A DNA stretch of 64,000 nucleotides from Ascoidea asiatica (taxonomy: Eukaryota; Ascomycota; Saccharomycetes; Ascoideales; Ascoideaceae): positions 508,122 to 572,121 of the forward strand of contig BCKQ01000008.1 of assembly GCA_001600695.1 (NCBI GenBank), given 5' to 3'. The notes below the pieces were generated by a model that worked only from the letters and a program-made list of their open reading frames with translations, was not told the origin of the DNA and did no database searches. Both the position numbers and the translations under genes were made by a program. Each line of letters starts with the position of its first letter. The first letter of the stretch is position 1. Below, piece by piece: positions 1-10,688 of this stretch.

Positions 1-1311
1 GATNATNNTNATNATNNTAATNATCATAATAATCATTTCATTTCTAATCTAAATAATAATGACAATAATAANGACAATGAAGATAATGATTATGATAATA
101 ATATTAATGAATATAATGAATATAATAATACTTTAAATTCAATAGATATTATAAAACATAAAAGAAAATCTTCTTTAATTGAAAAATTATCAATTGGTAA
201 TATTAATAATACAATTAAAATTGATTTAAATAATCAAATTAATAATAATATCCAAGAAGATCTTAAAGATAATAACAATAAAAAAGATAAAAAAGATAAA
301 GAAGATAAAGAAGATAAAGAAGATAAAGAAGATAATAAAATTAAAGTATCTGATTTTAAACAAATTATGGTCTTAGGTCAAGGTGCTTATGGTAAAGTAA
401 TTTTAGTTAAAAATATAAAAACTGGAAAATTATTTGCTCAAAAACAATTAAAAAAAGCTTCAATATTAATTGATAATTCAAAAAATATTTTAACTTTAAA
501 TAGAACTTTTTCTGAAAAAGAAATTTTATCAAAATTAAATCATCATTTTATTGTAAAATTATTTTATTCATTACAAGATAAAAATAAATTATATTTAATT
601 TTACAATATGTTCCAGGTGGTGAAATTTTTAATCAATTAAATATATTTCAAACTTTTTCAGAAAAAATTTCTTCATTTTATATTGCTGAAATTACAATTG
701 CAATTTTACATTTACATAATTTAGGTATAATTTATAGAGATTTAAAACCAGAAAATTGTTTATTAAATTTTAATGGTCATTTAATTTTAACTGATTTTGG
801 TTTATCTAAATTTTCAAAAAATTGTAATTCAATAATTGGTACTCCAGAATATATGGCTCCAGAAATTTTATTAGGTAAAAATTATTCATATGAAGTTGAT
901 TGGTGGTCTTTAGGTACAATTTTATTTGATATGTTAACTGGTAAACCACCTTTTACAGGTAATAATCCAATTAAAATTTTAAAAAAAATTAATGAAAAAA
1001 AATTAAATTTACCAAATTATTTATCAATTTATGCAAAAGATATTTTAAATAAATTATTAAATAAAAATCCAAAAAAAAGGTTTAATATTGATAAAAATTT
1101 TGAAATTTTTAAAAATCATAGATTTTTTAGAAATATTAATTGGGATAAATTAATGAATGAAAAAAAATTTAATGAAATTAAAGCTCCAATAATTCCAATA
1201 ATTACTGATCCATTATTAGCAGAAAATTTCTCAAATGAATTTACTAATATTAAATTAAGTAATTGTACAATAAATTCAATTAATTCAAATAATATTAATA
1301 TTCCAATTTCA

Positions 1312-1348
<37 letters not shown>

Positions 1349-1431
1349 TTGTTAATTTAGAAAATCAAGATGGTTTATTTAAAGGATTTTCTTATACTGC
1401 AAGTACAAGTTATATTGAAAAATATATGTAA
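1..1431 (+). CDS. YPK3: AGC-family protein kinase Ypk3, 5' end missing
   Basis: This is a serine/threonine kinase of the AGC family. In S. cerevisiae Ypk3 is the TORC1-controlled S6 kinase that phosphorylates Rps6. The frame is open from base 1 and has no ATG before 367. The residues before that ATG (SDFKQI) already align with the start of the kinase domain, so the true start lies outside the window. Counting from base 1, the glycine loop GQGAYG is near residue 126, the ATP lysine is K148, YRDLKPEN has D247, DFG has D265 and GTPEY has T281. The end carries the AGC tail ITDPLLAENF and the hydrophobic motif FKGFSY (S464), the expected TORC1 target, and closes with SYIEKYM as in Ypk3. The N-terminal third is Asn-rich followed by a K/E/D repeat, and a poly-Asn run lies in the tail. 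The gene converges on PRM1. Confidence 0.85.
282..336 (+). repeat. 9-bp tandem repeat (GAAGATAAA) inside YPK3
   Basis: Four near-perfect copies of a 9-base unit, preceded by diverged copies, encode a Lys-Glu-Asp repeat just upstream of the kinase domain. It is a length-variable linker and keeps the frame. Confidence 0.8.
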
Positions 1432-1935
1432 ATTATAATTTTCAATAATCTTCATTCTTTTATTCATTTATTTCTTTCAAAACTTTTTATATCACTTTTT
1501 TATTTTACTTTTTTGCTTGTTATTTTAAAAANTTTTTTTTTTTTGTTGCATTTTCTATATATACAATATAAATTTTTATATAATGGATAGATAAATACCA
1601 TACCATACACTNTATACTCTTTCATATTCAATATTACTTATAATAAAATATATCTTAATANTTAATACACTATTTATTTTTTAAAAACAATTCATAACTT
1701 TTATTGAAAAAGGTATCTAGTTATTAATATATTCACTTTATAATCTCAGGCTTTATAAAAACCATTCATTTTCAAAAGAAAATTTTACTTAATTAACCAA
1801 TAAATTATTATAAATATAAAAATTTGACTTAACTAATCCTAGTATTTCAATCACTTATTACTAACTAAAGATATTTGGAAATTAGATTCTTGAATTTTTC
1901 CAATTAAAATCTCATTGAAGTTAAAACTTATTTTG
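1432..1935. other. Intergenic region between converging YPK3 and PRM1
   Basis: Both genes end here, so this stretch should hold two transcript 3' ends. It is AT-rich with T-runs and TATATA-like stretches of the kind used for yeast polyadenylation. I see no gene or conserved structure in it. Confidence 0.6.
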
Positions 1936-4155
1936 TTAATCTGCAAATGGATTTATATGATTATTATATTTATTATTAATTGTAATTGTTTCAAAATATT
2001 CACTATTTGATTCAGATTTTACTTTATCTTCTTTAGATATAAAATTTTCTTCACTTTTAAATAATCCAAATTTTTGTCTTAAAAATATAATAATAAATGA
2101 AATAATTAATTGTATAAACCAAATACATAAAAGAATTAAAGAAACATATAATTCAGAATTTGTTGATTTTGTATATTGTTTTAAAATTTTTTTTAAAATA
2201 ACTTTAATAACTTTTTCTGATCCATTAACTATTGTAGATATTGAAGTAGTAGTTGTGGTGGAATTAGAAGAAGTAGAAGATGNTGTAGAATTTGATGTTG
2301 ATGATAATGAATTTGTTATTAATGTTTCATTTACTCTTGGTAAAGTAATATCAGTATTATTATAAACCCATGTTAAACCTTTTTCAATTGAAATTAATTT
2401 ATCTTCTATCATACATCCAACTATTGCTTGAACTGGTTTATAAAATACAGTTCCATTGAAAATTTCTTCTAATCTATAATTCATATCATCAAGAAATTCA
2501 GATATTGTATTATTTACAGTATATGTTGCATTATGAACAACANCTAAAACACTTGAATTTATATCATCTTCTTTTGAAGAAAGGTAATCATTAGTTGAAT
2601 CTGCCCATTCTTCTGCAGATTCAGTTATTGTATTTGTCATTGAATCAATAATTCCTCTAAATAAATCAACTAATGATTCCATACCTCGACTTAAAACTAT
2701 TAATATTATAAATTCAAAAATTACAGTTGCAATTCCAGAAATTGCTAATCCTAAAATAAAATATGATCTTTGACTTGTTATATAATTTGTAATCCATCTT
2801 ATTTTTAAATGAGTTTTTTCTGAAATTAAATCTTTGGAAAATAAATAAATAGATAATTTTGATATTAAATTTGCAACTAAAGAAGGAACTTTATTATTAT
2901 TTCTATCTATTTCTTCATAAATATTTGCTCTTAAAAATTTTGGATTAATATGTTTTTCATGTAAAGTTGAAATTTCATTAGTCATTATTTTTGTTTGATT
3001 CCATTTTCTATATTCTTGATAAACCATAGGTATAATAACTATAAAAGCAAAAACAATCATTAAAGAAAATATTATATTTGAAGTTTTTTCAATACTATTA
3101 GCTAAATCTCCATAAAAATCTTCAATATCTGTTGAATTTGAACAAAATTGTACATTTTTTAAAGAAGGAACAGAAAGAGAATCTGTATCATTATCAATAA
3201 ATTGAAAATTGGAAACTTTTGTTTTTAAAAGTTCAAAAGGTAATTTTATTAAATTTTCAGTTTTATTTTTAAGTGTTGAAAAATCTGGAGTTTCTTCAGC
3301 TAATTTTTCTAAAGCTTTATCAACAGAAGAAGGAATTGAAATATTTTTTAAAGCAGAAATTTGTAAATCAATTTTATCAATTTGAGCTGAAGAATCATCA
3401 TCATCATCAGTAAATAAATCTTTTATTGTTTCACTTGCATCTTCAACTTTATTTAATAAAGAAGATATATCACTTAATGAATCATTTATTATATCAACAG
3501 CATCAATTATTGTATCATTAACAAAATCAATTACAGTTTCAGTTGCATTAGTTGCAAGATCTACACTTGTATCTATAGCAGTTGTTAAAAGACATGCATA
3601 AGTTCCAATTAAAAGATTAATTGTAAAAATAATTAAATTTTCACTTGCAGTTAATAATAAATCTATTGATTTTATAGTTGTTTCATTAATTTCAGTTATT
3701 GATTTTAAAATTAATTGATTTGCACCTTTTGCAATATAATGAGGTAAAGAAACTGCTGAAGAAGCATATTTTTCCATTAAATCACAAGATTCATTTGTAA
3801 AAAGTTTTGCAGTTGATAAACTTGAAAGAATTGAAGTTTTAAAGAAAAAAACTTTTATAGCCATTAAAATTAAATATAAAGTATATTTATTCATCCATAT
3901 TTGAGATAAATTATCTTTTAAATCTAAATATGGTTTTGTATAATAATTATTAGATGATGAGGAGGAATAGATTGATTTTAATTTATATTCTTTTAATTTC
4001 AAAGTATTATTATAATTATTATAATTATTATATGTTGAACTTGTTGAACTTGAACGATTCGTTATTTTTGGTTCAAATTGGAAATCATCTAAAGAATTTC
4101 CTCTTTTAAAAAATTTGTTTTTAATATTTTGAAAAGAATCCATTGAATAATTCAT
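1936..4155 (-). CDS. PRM1: Plasma membrane fusion protein Prm1
   Basis: Prm1 is a multi-pass plasma membrane glycoprotein that acts at the contact zone of mating cells and promotes membrane fusion; it is pheromone-induced. The 739-residue product has the family opening (YLDLKDNLSQIWMNKYT) leading into the first membrane span at about 90-110. Further hydrophobic spans lie near 170-195, 360-380, 470-500 and 690-710. Many N-x-S/T sites fall in the two long external loops, and the C-terminal tail is short and polar. Cys124 and Cys581 sit where the family has the cysteines that form intermolecular disulfides. Two ambiguous bases fall inside the gene without breaking the frame. A second Met at residue 5 could also serve as start. 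The upstream region has a perfect pheromone element. Confidence 0.9.
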   Translation of the reverse strand: MNYSMDSFQNIKNKFFKRGNSLDDFQFEPKITNRSSSTSSTYNNYNNYNNTLKLKEYKLKSIYSSSSSNNYYTKPYLDLKDNLSQIWMNKYTLYLILMAIKVFFFKTSILSSLSTAKLFTNESCDLMEKYASSAVSLPHYIAKGANQLILKSITEINETTIKSIDLLLTASENLIIFTINLLIGTYACLLTTAIDTSVDLATNATETVIDFVNDTIIDAVDIINDSLSDISSLLNKVEDASETIKDLFTDDDDDSSAQIDKIDLQISALKNISIPSSVDKALEKLAEETPDFSTLKNKTENLIKLPFELLKTKVSNFQFIDNDTDSLSVPSLKNVQFCSNSTDIEDFYGDLANSIEKTSNIIFSLMIVFAFIVIIPMVYQEYRKWNQTKIMTNEISTLHEKHINPKFLRANIYEEIDRNNNKVPSLVANLISKLSIYLFSKDLISEKTHLKIRWITNYITSQRSYFILGLAISGIATVIFEFIILIVLSRGMESLVDLFRGIIDSMTNTITESAEEWADSTNDYLSSKEDDINSSVLXVVHNATYTVNNTISEFLDDMNYRLEEIFNGTVFYKPVQAIVGCMIEDKLISIEKGLTWVYNNTDITLPRVNETLITNSLSSTSNSTXSSTSSNSTTTTTSISTIVNGSEKVIKVILKKILKQYTKSTNSELYVSLILLCIWFIQLIISFIIIFLRQKFGLFKSEENFISKEDKVKSESNSEYFETITINNKYNNHINPFAD

Positions 4156-4550
4156 TTAATATACAGATAAAAAAAATCAATTGACAAAATTGAAATAATA
4201 ATCTCTCAATAAAAACACTTCAAAAGAAAAAATAAGAACCCATTGGATTATATAGGTACTTTATAACAAAACTTAATCATGTTTTCGATATTAACATTTT
4301 CATTATTATGGTGACTTTCTCTAAAATTAAGATAATGAATATAATAAGTGAGATTACTTTGATGTATTACTGATATTTTCTAAATTTAGTTTCCTTTTAA
4401 AAAAGTTATGAATTAAAAAACAAATCATTTTTCTTGTCTCATTATCAGCACTTCACCACAATCACTGTTTTAACAAATATGAGATCCATTAATTATCTCA
4501 CCTAAGACTTGTATNTTCCTTTAGTATTATCGTTTATTATTTTGTTGTTT

Positions 4551-4557
4551 TGTTTCT
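4551..4557 (-). promoter_or_regulatory. Pheromone response element variant (AGAAACA)
   Basis: Read on the PRM1 strand this is AGAAACA, one mismatch from the Ste12 core TGAAACA. It lies about 50 bases further from PRM1 than the perfect element. Paired sites are common in pheromone-induced promoters, so it may be a weak second site. Confidence 0.35.
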
Positions 4558-4599
4558 TTTCTTTCTTTTATTTGGTTTAATTATCCATTGTTATAAAAG

Positions 4600-4607
4600 T
4601 GTTTCAT
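4600..4607 (-). promoter_or_regulatory. Perfect Ste12 pheromone response element (ATGAAACA)
   Basis: On the PRM1 strand the sequence is ATGAAACA, the full consensus bound by Ste12, 445 bases upstream of the PRM1 start. PRM1 is pheromone-regulated in S. cerevisiae, so site and gene agree. An 8-base match alone can occur by chance in this AT-rich DNA. Confidence 0.55.
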
Positions 4608-5043
4608 GATGATTATTGTTCTTTGTTTTTGGTGTGTTTATTCAACAACCCAATCGGGTAATGTNCAAAGNTTCACCAGCCACATNAAAAATTGCAAGCG
4701 TCATACATGCATTTATTTGCATTTTTAAACATATTTCCTTTTTTGATTTTTTTTTTTTCCACCCATCCAGTTTATCCGAGCTTAGTAAGCAAAACAAGCT
4801 TTATTGTCGAGAGTGGAGATGTTAACTACTATTAGCCATACTAAACATTAATTTTATTAATATAATGGACGAGTATTTTATTAGCCGTGCAAACAATGAC
4901 TGATCAACTGTTTTCAATGGATATGATATTTATTGATTTATTAGTTTTACCATTTTTATCTTTAATTTATTCCTGGTTTTATCAGGAAGATAAGTTTTGA
5001 AATCGAAAGAAATTAAAGAAACTTTAAGAAATTGCTTTAAATA

Positions 5044-6012
5044 ATGGGGTATGTTTTCTCAATAGATAAATATTTGAATTCTTATATTCCAAATTCGATT
5101 TTAAATAAAAAATATGTTCCAAAATTATTTTCAAGATTTTTAGGAGGAAATAAAGATCACTTAAGTTTTTCAAATAAAAGATCAAATTTACAATTCAATN
5201 TAATTTTATGGTTAGATATCTTTGTTGGTACTTTTTTAGGTATTGCAATTATTGAATTAATTTTTAATGATAATGATAATTTTCTTAAAAAACATAATAT
5301 ATTTATTGAAAAACATAATGCACCAATGATAATTGCAAGTTATGCAGCTACAGCAATTTTATGTTTTAATTCAATTTCTGCTCCATTGGCACAACCTAGA
5401 AATATATTCTTTGGACATTTTATAAGTAGTTTAATTGGTATTTGTATTTCAAAATTATTTCAATTATCAAATAATTTTAATAAAATTAAATGGATTTCTG
5501 CAGCTTTAAGTGTTGCAATATCTTCAATATTTATGACAATTTTTAATTGTGTTCATCCNCCTGCTGGAGCTTCTGCTTTATTACCTTGTATTGATGATCA
5601 AATTATTTTAATGAGTTGGTGGTATTTACCATTACATTTAATTTCTTCATCTTTAATAATTTTAATTGCTTTAATATTTAATAATATTTTTAGATCATAT
5701 CCTGTATTTTGGTGGACTCCAATTGTTAAACCTGTTATTAAATCTGAAAAATTAAATATTGATATTCAAAGTTCAACTAACTCACAACAATCTAATTATA
5801 CTAATAGTAATAGTAATGATAATAATAATTCAAATTCTTTGAAACAAAATATTGAATATGATCAAGACTTAGATTATATTCAAATTCATTCAAATAAAAT
5901 TATATTACCATTTGAATCTTCTACTTTATTAAATGATGAAGAGATTTCACTTTTAATGTCTATACAATCAAAACTTTCAAATTTTTCTACTCTTAAGAAA
6001 GAACCTGTATAA
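5044..6012 (+). CDS. HPP-family integral membrane protein
   Basis: This is a 322-residue multi-pass membrane protein of the HPP family. Five hydrophobic segments lie at about 53-73, 93-112, 121-140, 146-172 and 188-212, followed by a polar Asn/Ser-rich tail that is probably cytosolic. The signature VHPPAGASALLP starts at His171; the second codon is CCN and therefore Pro whatever the base. Another motif, SAPLAQPRN, lies in the loop after the second span and is typical of the family. HPP proteins occur in bacteria, fungi and plants. A plant chloroplast member has been linked to nitrite uptake, but the fungal role is not settled, so I infer only a transporter-like function. It diverges from PRM1 and converges on TUB1. 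Confidence 0.75.
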   Translation: MGYVFSIDKYLNSYIPNSILNKKYVPKLFSRFLGGNKDHLSFSNKRSNLQFNXILWLDIFVGTFLGIAIIELIFNDNDNFLKKHNIFIEKHNAPMIIASYAATAILCFNSISAPLAQPRNIFFGHFISSLIGICISKLFQLSNNFNKIKWISAALSVAISSIFMTIFNCVHXPAGASALLPCIDDQIILMSWWYLPLHLISSSLIILIALIFNNIFRSYPVFWWTPIVKPVIKSEKLNIDIQSSTNSQQSNYTNSNSNDNNNSNSLKQNIEYDQDLDYIQIHSNKIILPFESSTLLNDEEISLLMSIQSKLSNFSTLKKEPV

Positions 6013-6803
6013 AGTTATAATTATAAATTCATATCATGTTAACTACTAAAAAAAATGTAGTTATATTTGAAATCACTTTTTGATTCAATTTTTTCCATTA
6101 AATTGATCGAAAATAGTCAAGAATCTTATATGATTATCTAAAGAAATCNCAAATGTAGTCATTTAGATTATTTTGTTTAATAAGTTATATTTTTGATCAA
6201 TTTATTCACTTATTGAATAGGTTTAGCTATTTAATTCCTAAACTTTAATTGAAATCTTCTGATTATCCTGTTAATGATTTTGTTATTTTAAAATTCTCTT
6301 ACACATTCAAAATTCATTTTTTTAAGCTTCCTTCTCAATAGAATANCAACTTCAATAAACTACTGTAAATAGTTAAATGAACTGAAATCAAAAAAGATTT
6401 AATGAAATTAATAAACAAAAAATCAAATAACTGTACCTAGTTTTAAAGTTGAAGCCGATTTTGTGGATCNAGTTTAAATTAGGTAATTAGAACCTCAAAT
6501 TAGGAAACTCGGAAGAATTCAAAAGTTTACAATAAAATTAAATTNAATATTTTTGTTTAGTAAAGATAGAGATTAAGTGAAATTAAAATGATTAAAGAAA
6601 AAATAATCTAGGAATAAATACTTATAATAAAAGCAATATATATGAAGTTATGAATAAAAAAAAAAGTGATAAACTGATGAATTAATAAAATTAAAAAATT
6701 AAAAAATTAAAAAATTAAAAAATGAAAAATTGAAAAATTGAAAAGATTAAATAAAAAGATGATTCAACAATAATGATAAATAAATTGGAAGAGAAAATAA
6801 AAA
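6013..6803. other. Intergenic region between converging HPP gene and TUB1
   Basis: Very AT-rich DNA that must contain the 3' ends of both flanking transcripts. The only structure I see is the 8-base tandem repeat at 6691-6744. No open frame here resembles a gene. Confidence 0.6.
6691..6744. repeat. Tandem repeat TTAAAAAA grading into TGAAAAAT
   Basis: Four copies of an 8-base unit TTAAAAAA are followed by degenerate copies with G replacing one base. It lies 60 bases downstream of the TUB1 stop codon, within the expected 3' UTR. Confidence 0.75.
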
Positions 6804-8330
6804 CTAATATTCTTCATCAGGTAAACTATCTGAACCAACTTCAATATAATCTCTTTCAAGAGCAGCTAAATCTTCTCTAGCTTCAGTAAACTCACCTTCT
6901 TCCATACCTTCACCAACATACCAATGAACAAAAGCTCTTTTATTATACATTAAATCAAATTTTTGATCAATTCTTTTCCAAGCTTCAGCAATTGCAGTTG
7001 TATTACTTAACATACAAACCGCTCTTGAAACTTTAGCCATATCTGAATTAACTAATTGGGTTGGAGGTTCATAACAAATACCAATTTTAAAACCAGTTGG
7101 ACACCAATCAACCATTTGAACAGTTTTTTTTGATTTAATTAAAGAAACAGCATTTTGAACATCTCTTGTGACAACATCACCTCTATATAATAAACATGTT
7201 GCCATATATTTACCTAATCTTGGATCACATTTAACCATTTGATTACCAGGTTCAATACATGAATTTGTAATTTCAGAAACTGAATTTGATTCATGTAAAG
7301 ATCTTGAATTTGAAATAATTGGAGAATATGAAACTAAAGGAAAATGAATTCTTGGATATGGTACTAAATTTGTTTGAAATTCATTTAAATCAACATTTAA
7401 AGAACCATCAAATCTTAAAGAAGCAGTAACAGAAGAAATAACTTGAGCAATTAAATTATTTAAATTATTAAAACTTGGTCTTGAAATATCTAAATTTCTT
7501 CTAGAAATATCATAAATTGCTTCATTATCAACCATAAAAGTTACATCAGAATGTTCTAAAGTTGTATGAGTTGTTAAAACAGTATTATAAGGTTCAACAA
7601 TTGAAGTTGAATTTTGTGGAGCTGGATAAACAGCAAATTCTAATTTTGCTTTTTTAGAATATTCAATTGATAATTGTTCTAATAATAAAGAACCAAAACC
7701 AGAACCAGTACCACCGCCTAAAGAATGATTAAATATAAAACCTTGTAAACCATCACATTGATCAGCCATTTTTCTTAATTTATCTAAAACAGTATCAAGA
7801 ATTTCTCTACCAATTGTATAATGACCTCTTGCATAATTATTTGCAGCATCTTCTTTACCATTAATTAATTGATCAGGATGAAAAAAATTTTTAAATGGAC
7901 TTGATCTAATTTCATCAATTACATTTGGTTCAAGATCAATTGCTAAAGATCTTGGAATATATTTACCTTTACTTGTTTGATTAAAAAAAGTTGAGAAACC
8001 TTCTTCACCACCTTTTGGTTTTGATAAACCATCAATTAAAAAACCATCTGGTTTTATACCATGTTCTAAAGAATATAATTCCCAACATGAATTACCAATT
8101 TGTACACCTGCTTGTCCAACTATTTTTATGAAAAAAGTAAAATAATAAAAAAATAATAAAAAAAAAAAAAAAAAAAAAAGAAGAGAAATTGAATAAAGGA
8201 GAAATTAATAAAATCAATTGTCAGCGGTTAAGGACTTTTAATTAAAAAATTGAAATAGATATATGAATTGTGAATTGTGATTGTAATTGAATGAATTTTA
8301 CTTACCGTTAATATTAATAACTTCTCTCAT
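6804..8330 (-). CDS. TUB1: Alpha-tubulin, one intron
   Basis: Alpha-tubulin forms the alpha/beta heterodimer of microtubules. The spliced gene joins 8330-8306 (25 nt) to 8119-6804 and gives 446 residues, against 447 for S. cerevisiae Tub1. The first exon encodes MREVININ plus one base; the second resumes with [10 protein letters not shown], exactly the family start. The tubulin signature GGGTGSG is present, as are EHSD and the alpha-specific M-loop region. The tail ends DEEY, so the C-terminal aromatic residue needed for CAP-Gly protein binding is kept. The downstream reading frame also has an internal ATG at 7769, but the conserved residues continue well upstream of it, so that is not the start. 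It is transcribed in the same direction as HIS7, whose end lies 1 kb upstream. Confidence 0.97.
8120..8305 (-). other. TUB1: Spliceosomal intron of TUB1
   Basis: The 186-base intron begins GTAAGT and ends AG, interrupting codon 9 after its first base, the same place as the S. cerevisiae TUB1 intron. Two branch-like sequences, CCTTAAC and CGCTGAC, lie at about 8220-8232 on the minus strand, roughly 100 bases before the 3' site. They are followed by a long U-run (8155-8179), an unusually long branch-to-acceptor distance. Confidence 0.93.
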
Positions 8331-9104
8331 TTTGATATNATATAATTTGTTTGAATTGAAAGAATTGAGTATAATAAATGAATTGATTAATGGAATTTAA
8401 TCAAGTATATCAATTTAAATAAATGAATCAATAACCGCCAATAATTATAAATTTTTATAAATTTATTATTTTTATTGATTTTAAAGAAATATAATATAAT
8501 ATGATAATATAAAAGGGTTTTCAAATAAATTAATAATTTTTGAATTGAAATTAAATGAAAATGTTTATTATTCCAATAATTGAAGTTAAATAAAGGTTAA
8601 AACAAATTCAGATTATTATTATGAGGTATTTGTAGAGTATTGGTCGTAGCGTAAGTAAATGAGAATTGAAAAAGTACGTTCGTTTTATCTTAACGTTACG
8701 ATTCAAGTCAAAATAATAATAAAAATGATTATTATTATGAGTATTGTTATTCAAGAAATTATCAAAATCAAAGTCAAAGTCAAAGTCAAATTTATTATTT
8801 GTGGTTTATTAGATTATCCCAGGTAATTACTTTTTTTATTGCTAGAAGTAATTACTCTGTATTTCGAATATCTTCAATTACTGATGTATCAGAGGAGTTT
8901 TAAATTCATTTCAATTCAATCTGATCGATTTTGACATGTTTTTTTTTTTTTGATGATTTTAAATGACTTTCATTTATTTTTTCAATATTCTTTTCAATAT
9001 TCTTTTAATAATTCATTCATTTTTGCAGTATTTCACTGAGAATTCAAGTTGAAATTGAATTGGAATTGAAATTCAGTGGAATTAAACAGAAAATGTAAAC
9101 AAAC

Positions 9105-9112
9105 GTCACATG
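9105..9112 (+). promoter_or_regulatory. Cbf1-type site GTCACATG
   Basis: This matches the RTCACRTG consensus bound by the yeast bHLH factor Cbf1 and lies 79 bases from a second match at 9184-9191. The sites are about 780-860 bases upstream of the TUB1 start, just beyond the HIS7 stop. Confidence 0.4.
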
Positions 9113-9183
9113 ACCGCAGAGAATGCCAGAGTTGACGCACGGATATTGAAATGACCGCTGCATGGATTTAAAAATACGGATTT

Positions 9184-9191
9184 ATCACGTG
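9184..9191 (+). promoter_or_regulatory. Cbf1-type site ATCACGTG
   Basis: A second exact match to RTCACRTG, embedded in the palindrome TCACGTGA. It could be bound by Cbf1 or another bHLH factor. A centromere CDEI reading was considered and rejected because no CDEII/CDEIII follows. Confidence 0.4.
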
Positions 9192-9333
9192 AATTTTATT
9201 TTTCAAAATTTCCATGTTTTTTTTTTTCTCAAGAAGTTCCATGATTTTGGCGACTGAAAAAAAAATATAAATAATGAGTTTTATATGATAATAAAAATGT
9301 ATAATATTATTGTATAATGAATATTGATTTATT

Positions 9334-10641
9334 TCATATTTCAATAAAATCATCAAATCTAACTTCAAAACCTTTTTCATTTAAATAAGATTTAACATCA
9401 GAAACAGTATATTCACCTCTATGAAACATTCCTGCACCTAAAGCAGCATCTACATTAGTTTTTGAAAAAACTTCTTCAAAATGTTTTGGATTACCTGCAC
9501 CACTTGAAGCAATTACAGGAATTTTAACAGCACTTTTAATATGATTAATTAATTCTAAATCATAACCAGAATTTGAACCATCTTTATCAATACAATTTAA
9601 TAAGATTTCTCCAGCACCTAAATCTTCACAAGCTTTTGATAATTCCCAAGCACCTAAATTACTTAATTTTCTACCACCATTTAAAGTACATTGATACCAA
9701 CAATAATTTTCACCATTTGGACCAATATTTAAAGTTTTTATAACTTTATTTTTTGTATCATTAATTGAATTAATATAAATTTTTTTTGGATCAATTGAAA
9801 TTACAACACTTTGTACACCAAATTGTTTTGAAATTAATTCAATTGGAGAATTTCCATTACCTTTACAATTATTTTTATAATAATTTTCTGCAGTTATTAC
9901 AGCATCAGAACCAATACTAATTTTATCAGCACCATTTAAAAAATATAATTCTGCAACTTTTAATGAAGAAATTATTTCACCATTTGGTTGTTTAAAATCT
10001 TTTATACCACCACCAATTGTTAAAGGTACAAAACAAACTTTTGAAGTTTCTTTTAAAACATTTAACATTGGTTGATCATTTAATGGAGAATTTCTAAATG
10101 AAGTTATATTTAAAAAAGTAATTTCATCAGCACCTTGATCATAATATTTTTTTGCTAAAGATATTGGTTTACCAAGATTTCTTATATTATTATTATTATT
10201 ATCTTTTTCTCTTACATCATATTGATCACCTTTTGTTACAACTAAATCACCTTGATCATTTGAACGTACATCAAGACAAGCAATAATTCTATTTGATAAA
10301 TGATTTATATTTTTTTTTTTTTCATTAATATTAATATTAATATTATTGAAAATTGAAATTTTTTTAAATTTATTATTAATTAAAAAATTTTTTAATAATT
10401 TTAAACCTGCTTTACCAGATTTTTCTGGATGAAATTGAGTTGCNAATAAATTACCTTTATTAATTGAAGAAATAAAATTTTGATTACCATAAGTCGATAA
10501 AGTTAAATTCCAACCATTATTTAATAAATTTAATTTTATATCATTATTAATAATTGCAGCATATGAATGAACAAAATAATAATGATAATTTGAATTAATT
10601 CCATAAAATTCAATATCTAAAACTTCATCATTAATATTATT

Positions 10642-10688
<47 letters not shown>

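Larger units (their letters stand above)
4156..5043. other. Divergent promoter between PRM1 and the HPP-family gene
   Basis: This 888-base region drives PRM1 to the left and the HPP-family gene to the right. It contains two pheromone-element-like sites at 4551-4557 and 4600-4607. A short open frame at about 4616-4825 carries three ambiguous bases and no recognisable domain, so I do not call it a gene. Confidence 0.6.
8331..9333. other. Intergenic region upstream of TUB1 and downstream of HIS7
   Basis: This contains the TUB1 promoter and the HIS7 3' end. I see a 6-base tandem repeat (TCAAAG) at 8768-8790, a forkhead-like GTAAACAA at 9095-9102, and two consensus Cbf1 sites. The part from about 9090 to 9170 is noticeably richer in G+C than its surroundings. 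No gene is apparent. Confidence 0.55.

Noticed and set aside
4616-4825. 69-codon open frame between PRM1 and the HPP gene
   Set aside because: No ATG start, three ambiguous codons and no domain; it lies in a promoter.
9184-9270. Point centromere beginning at ATCACGTG (CDEI-like)
   Set aside because: The following AT-rich stretch is too short and no TTTCCGAA-type CDEIII follows.
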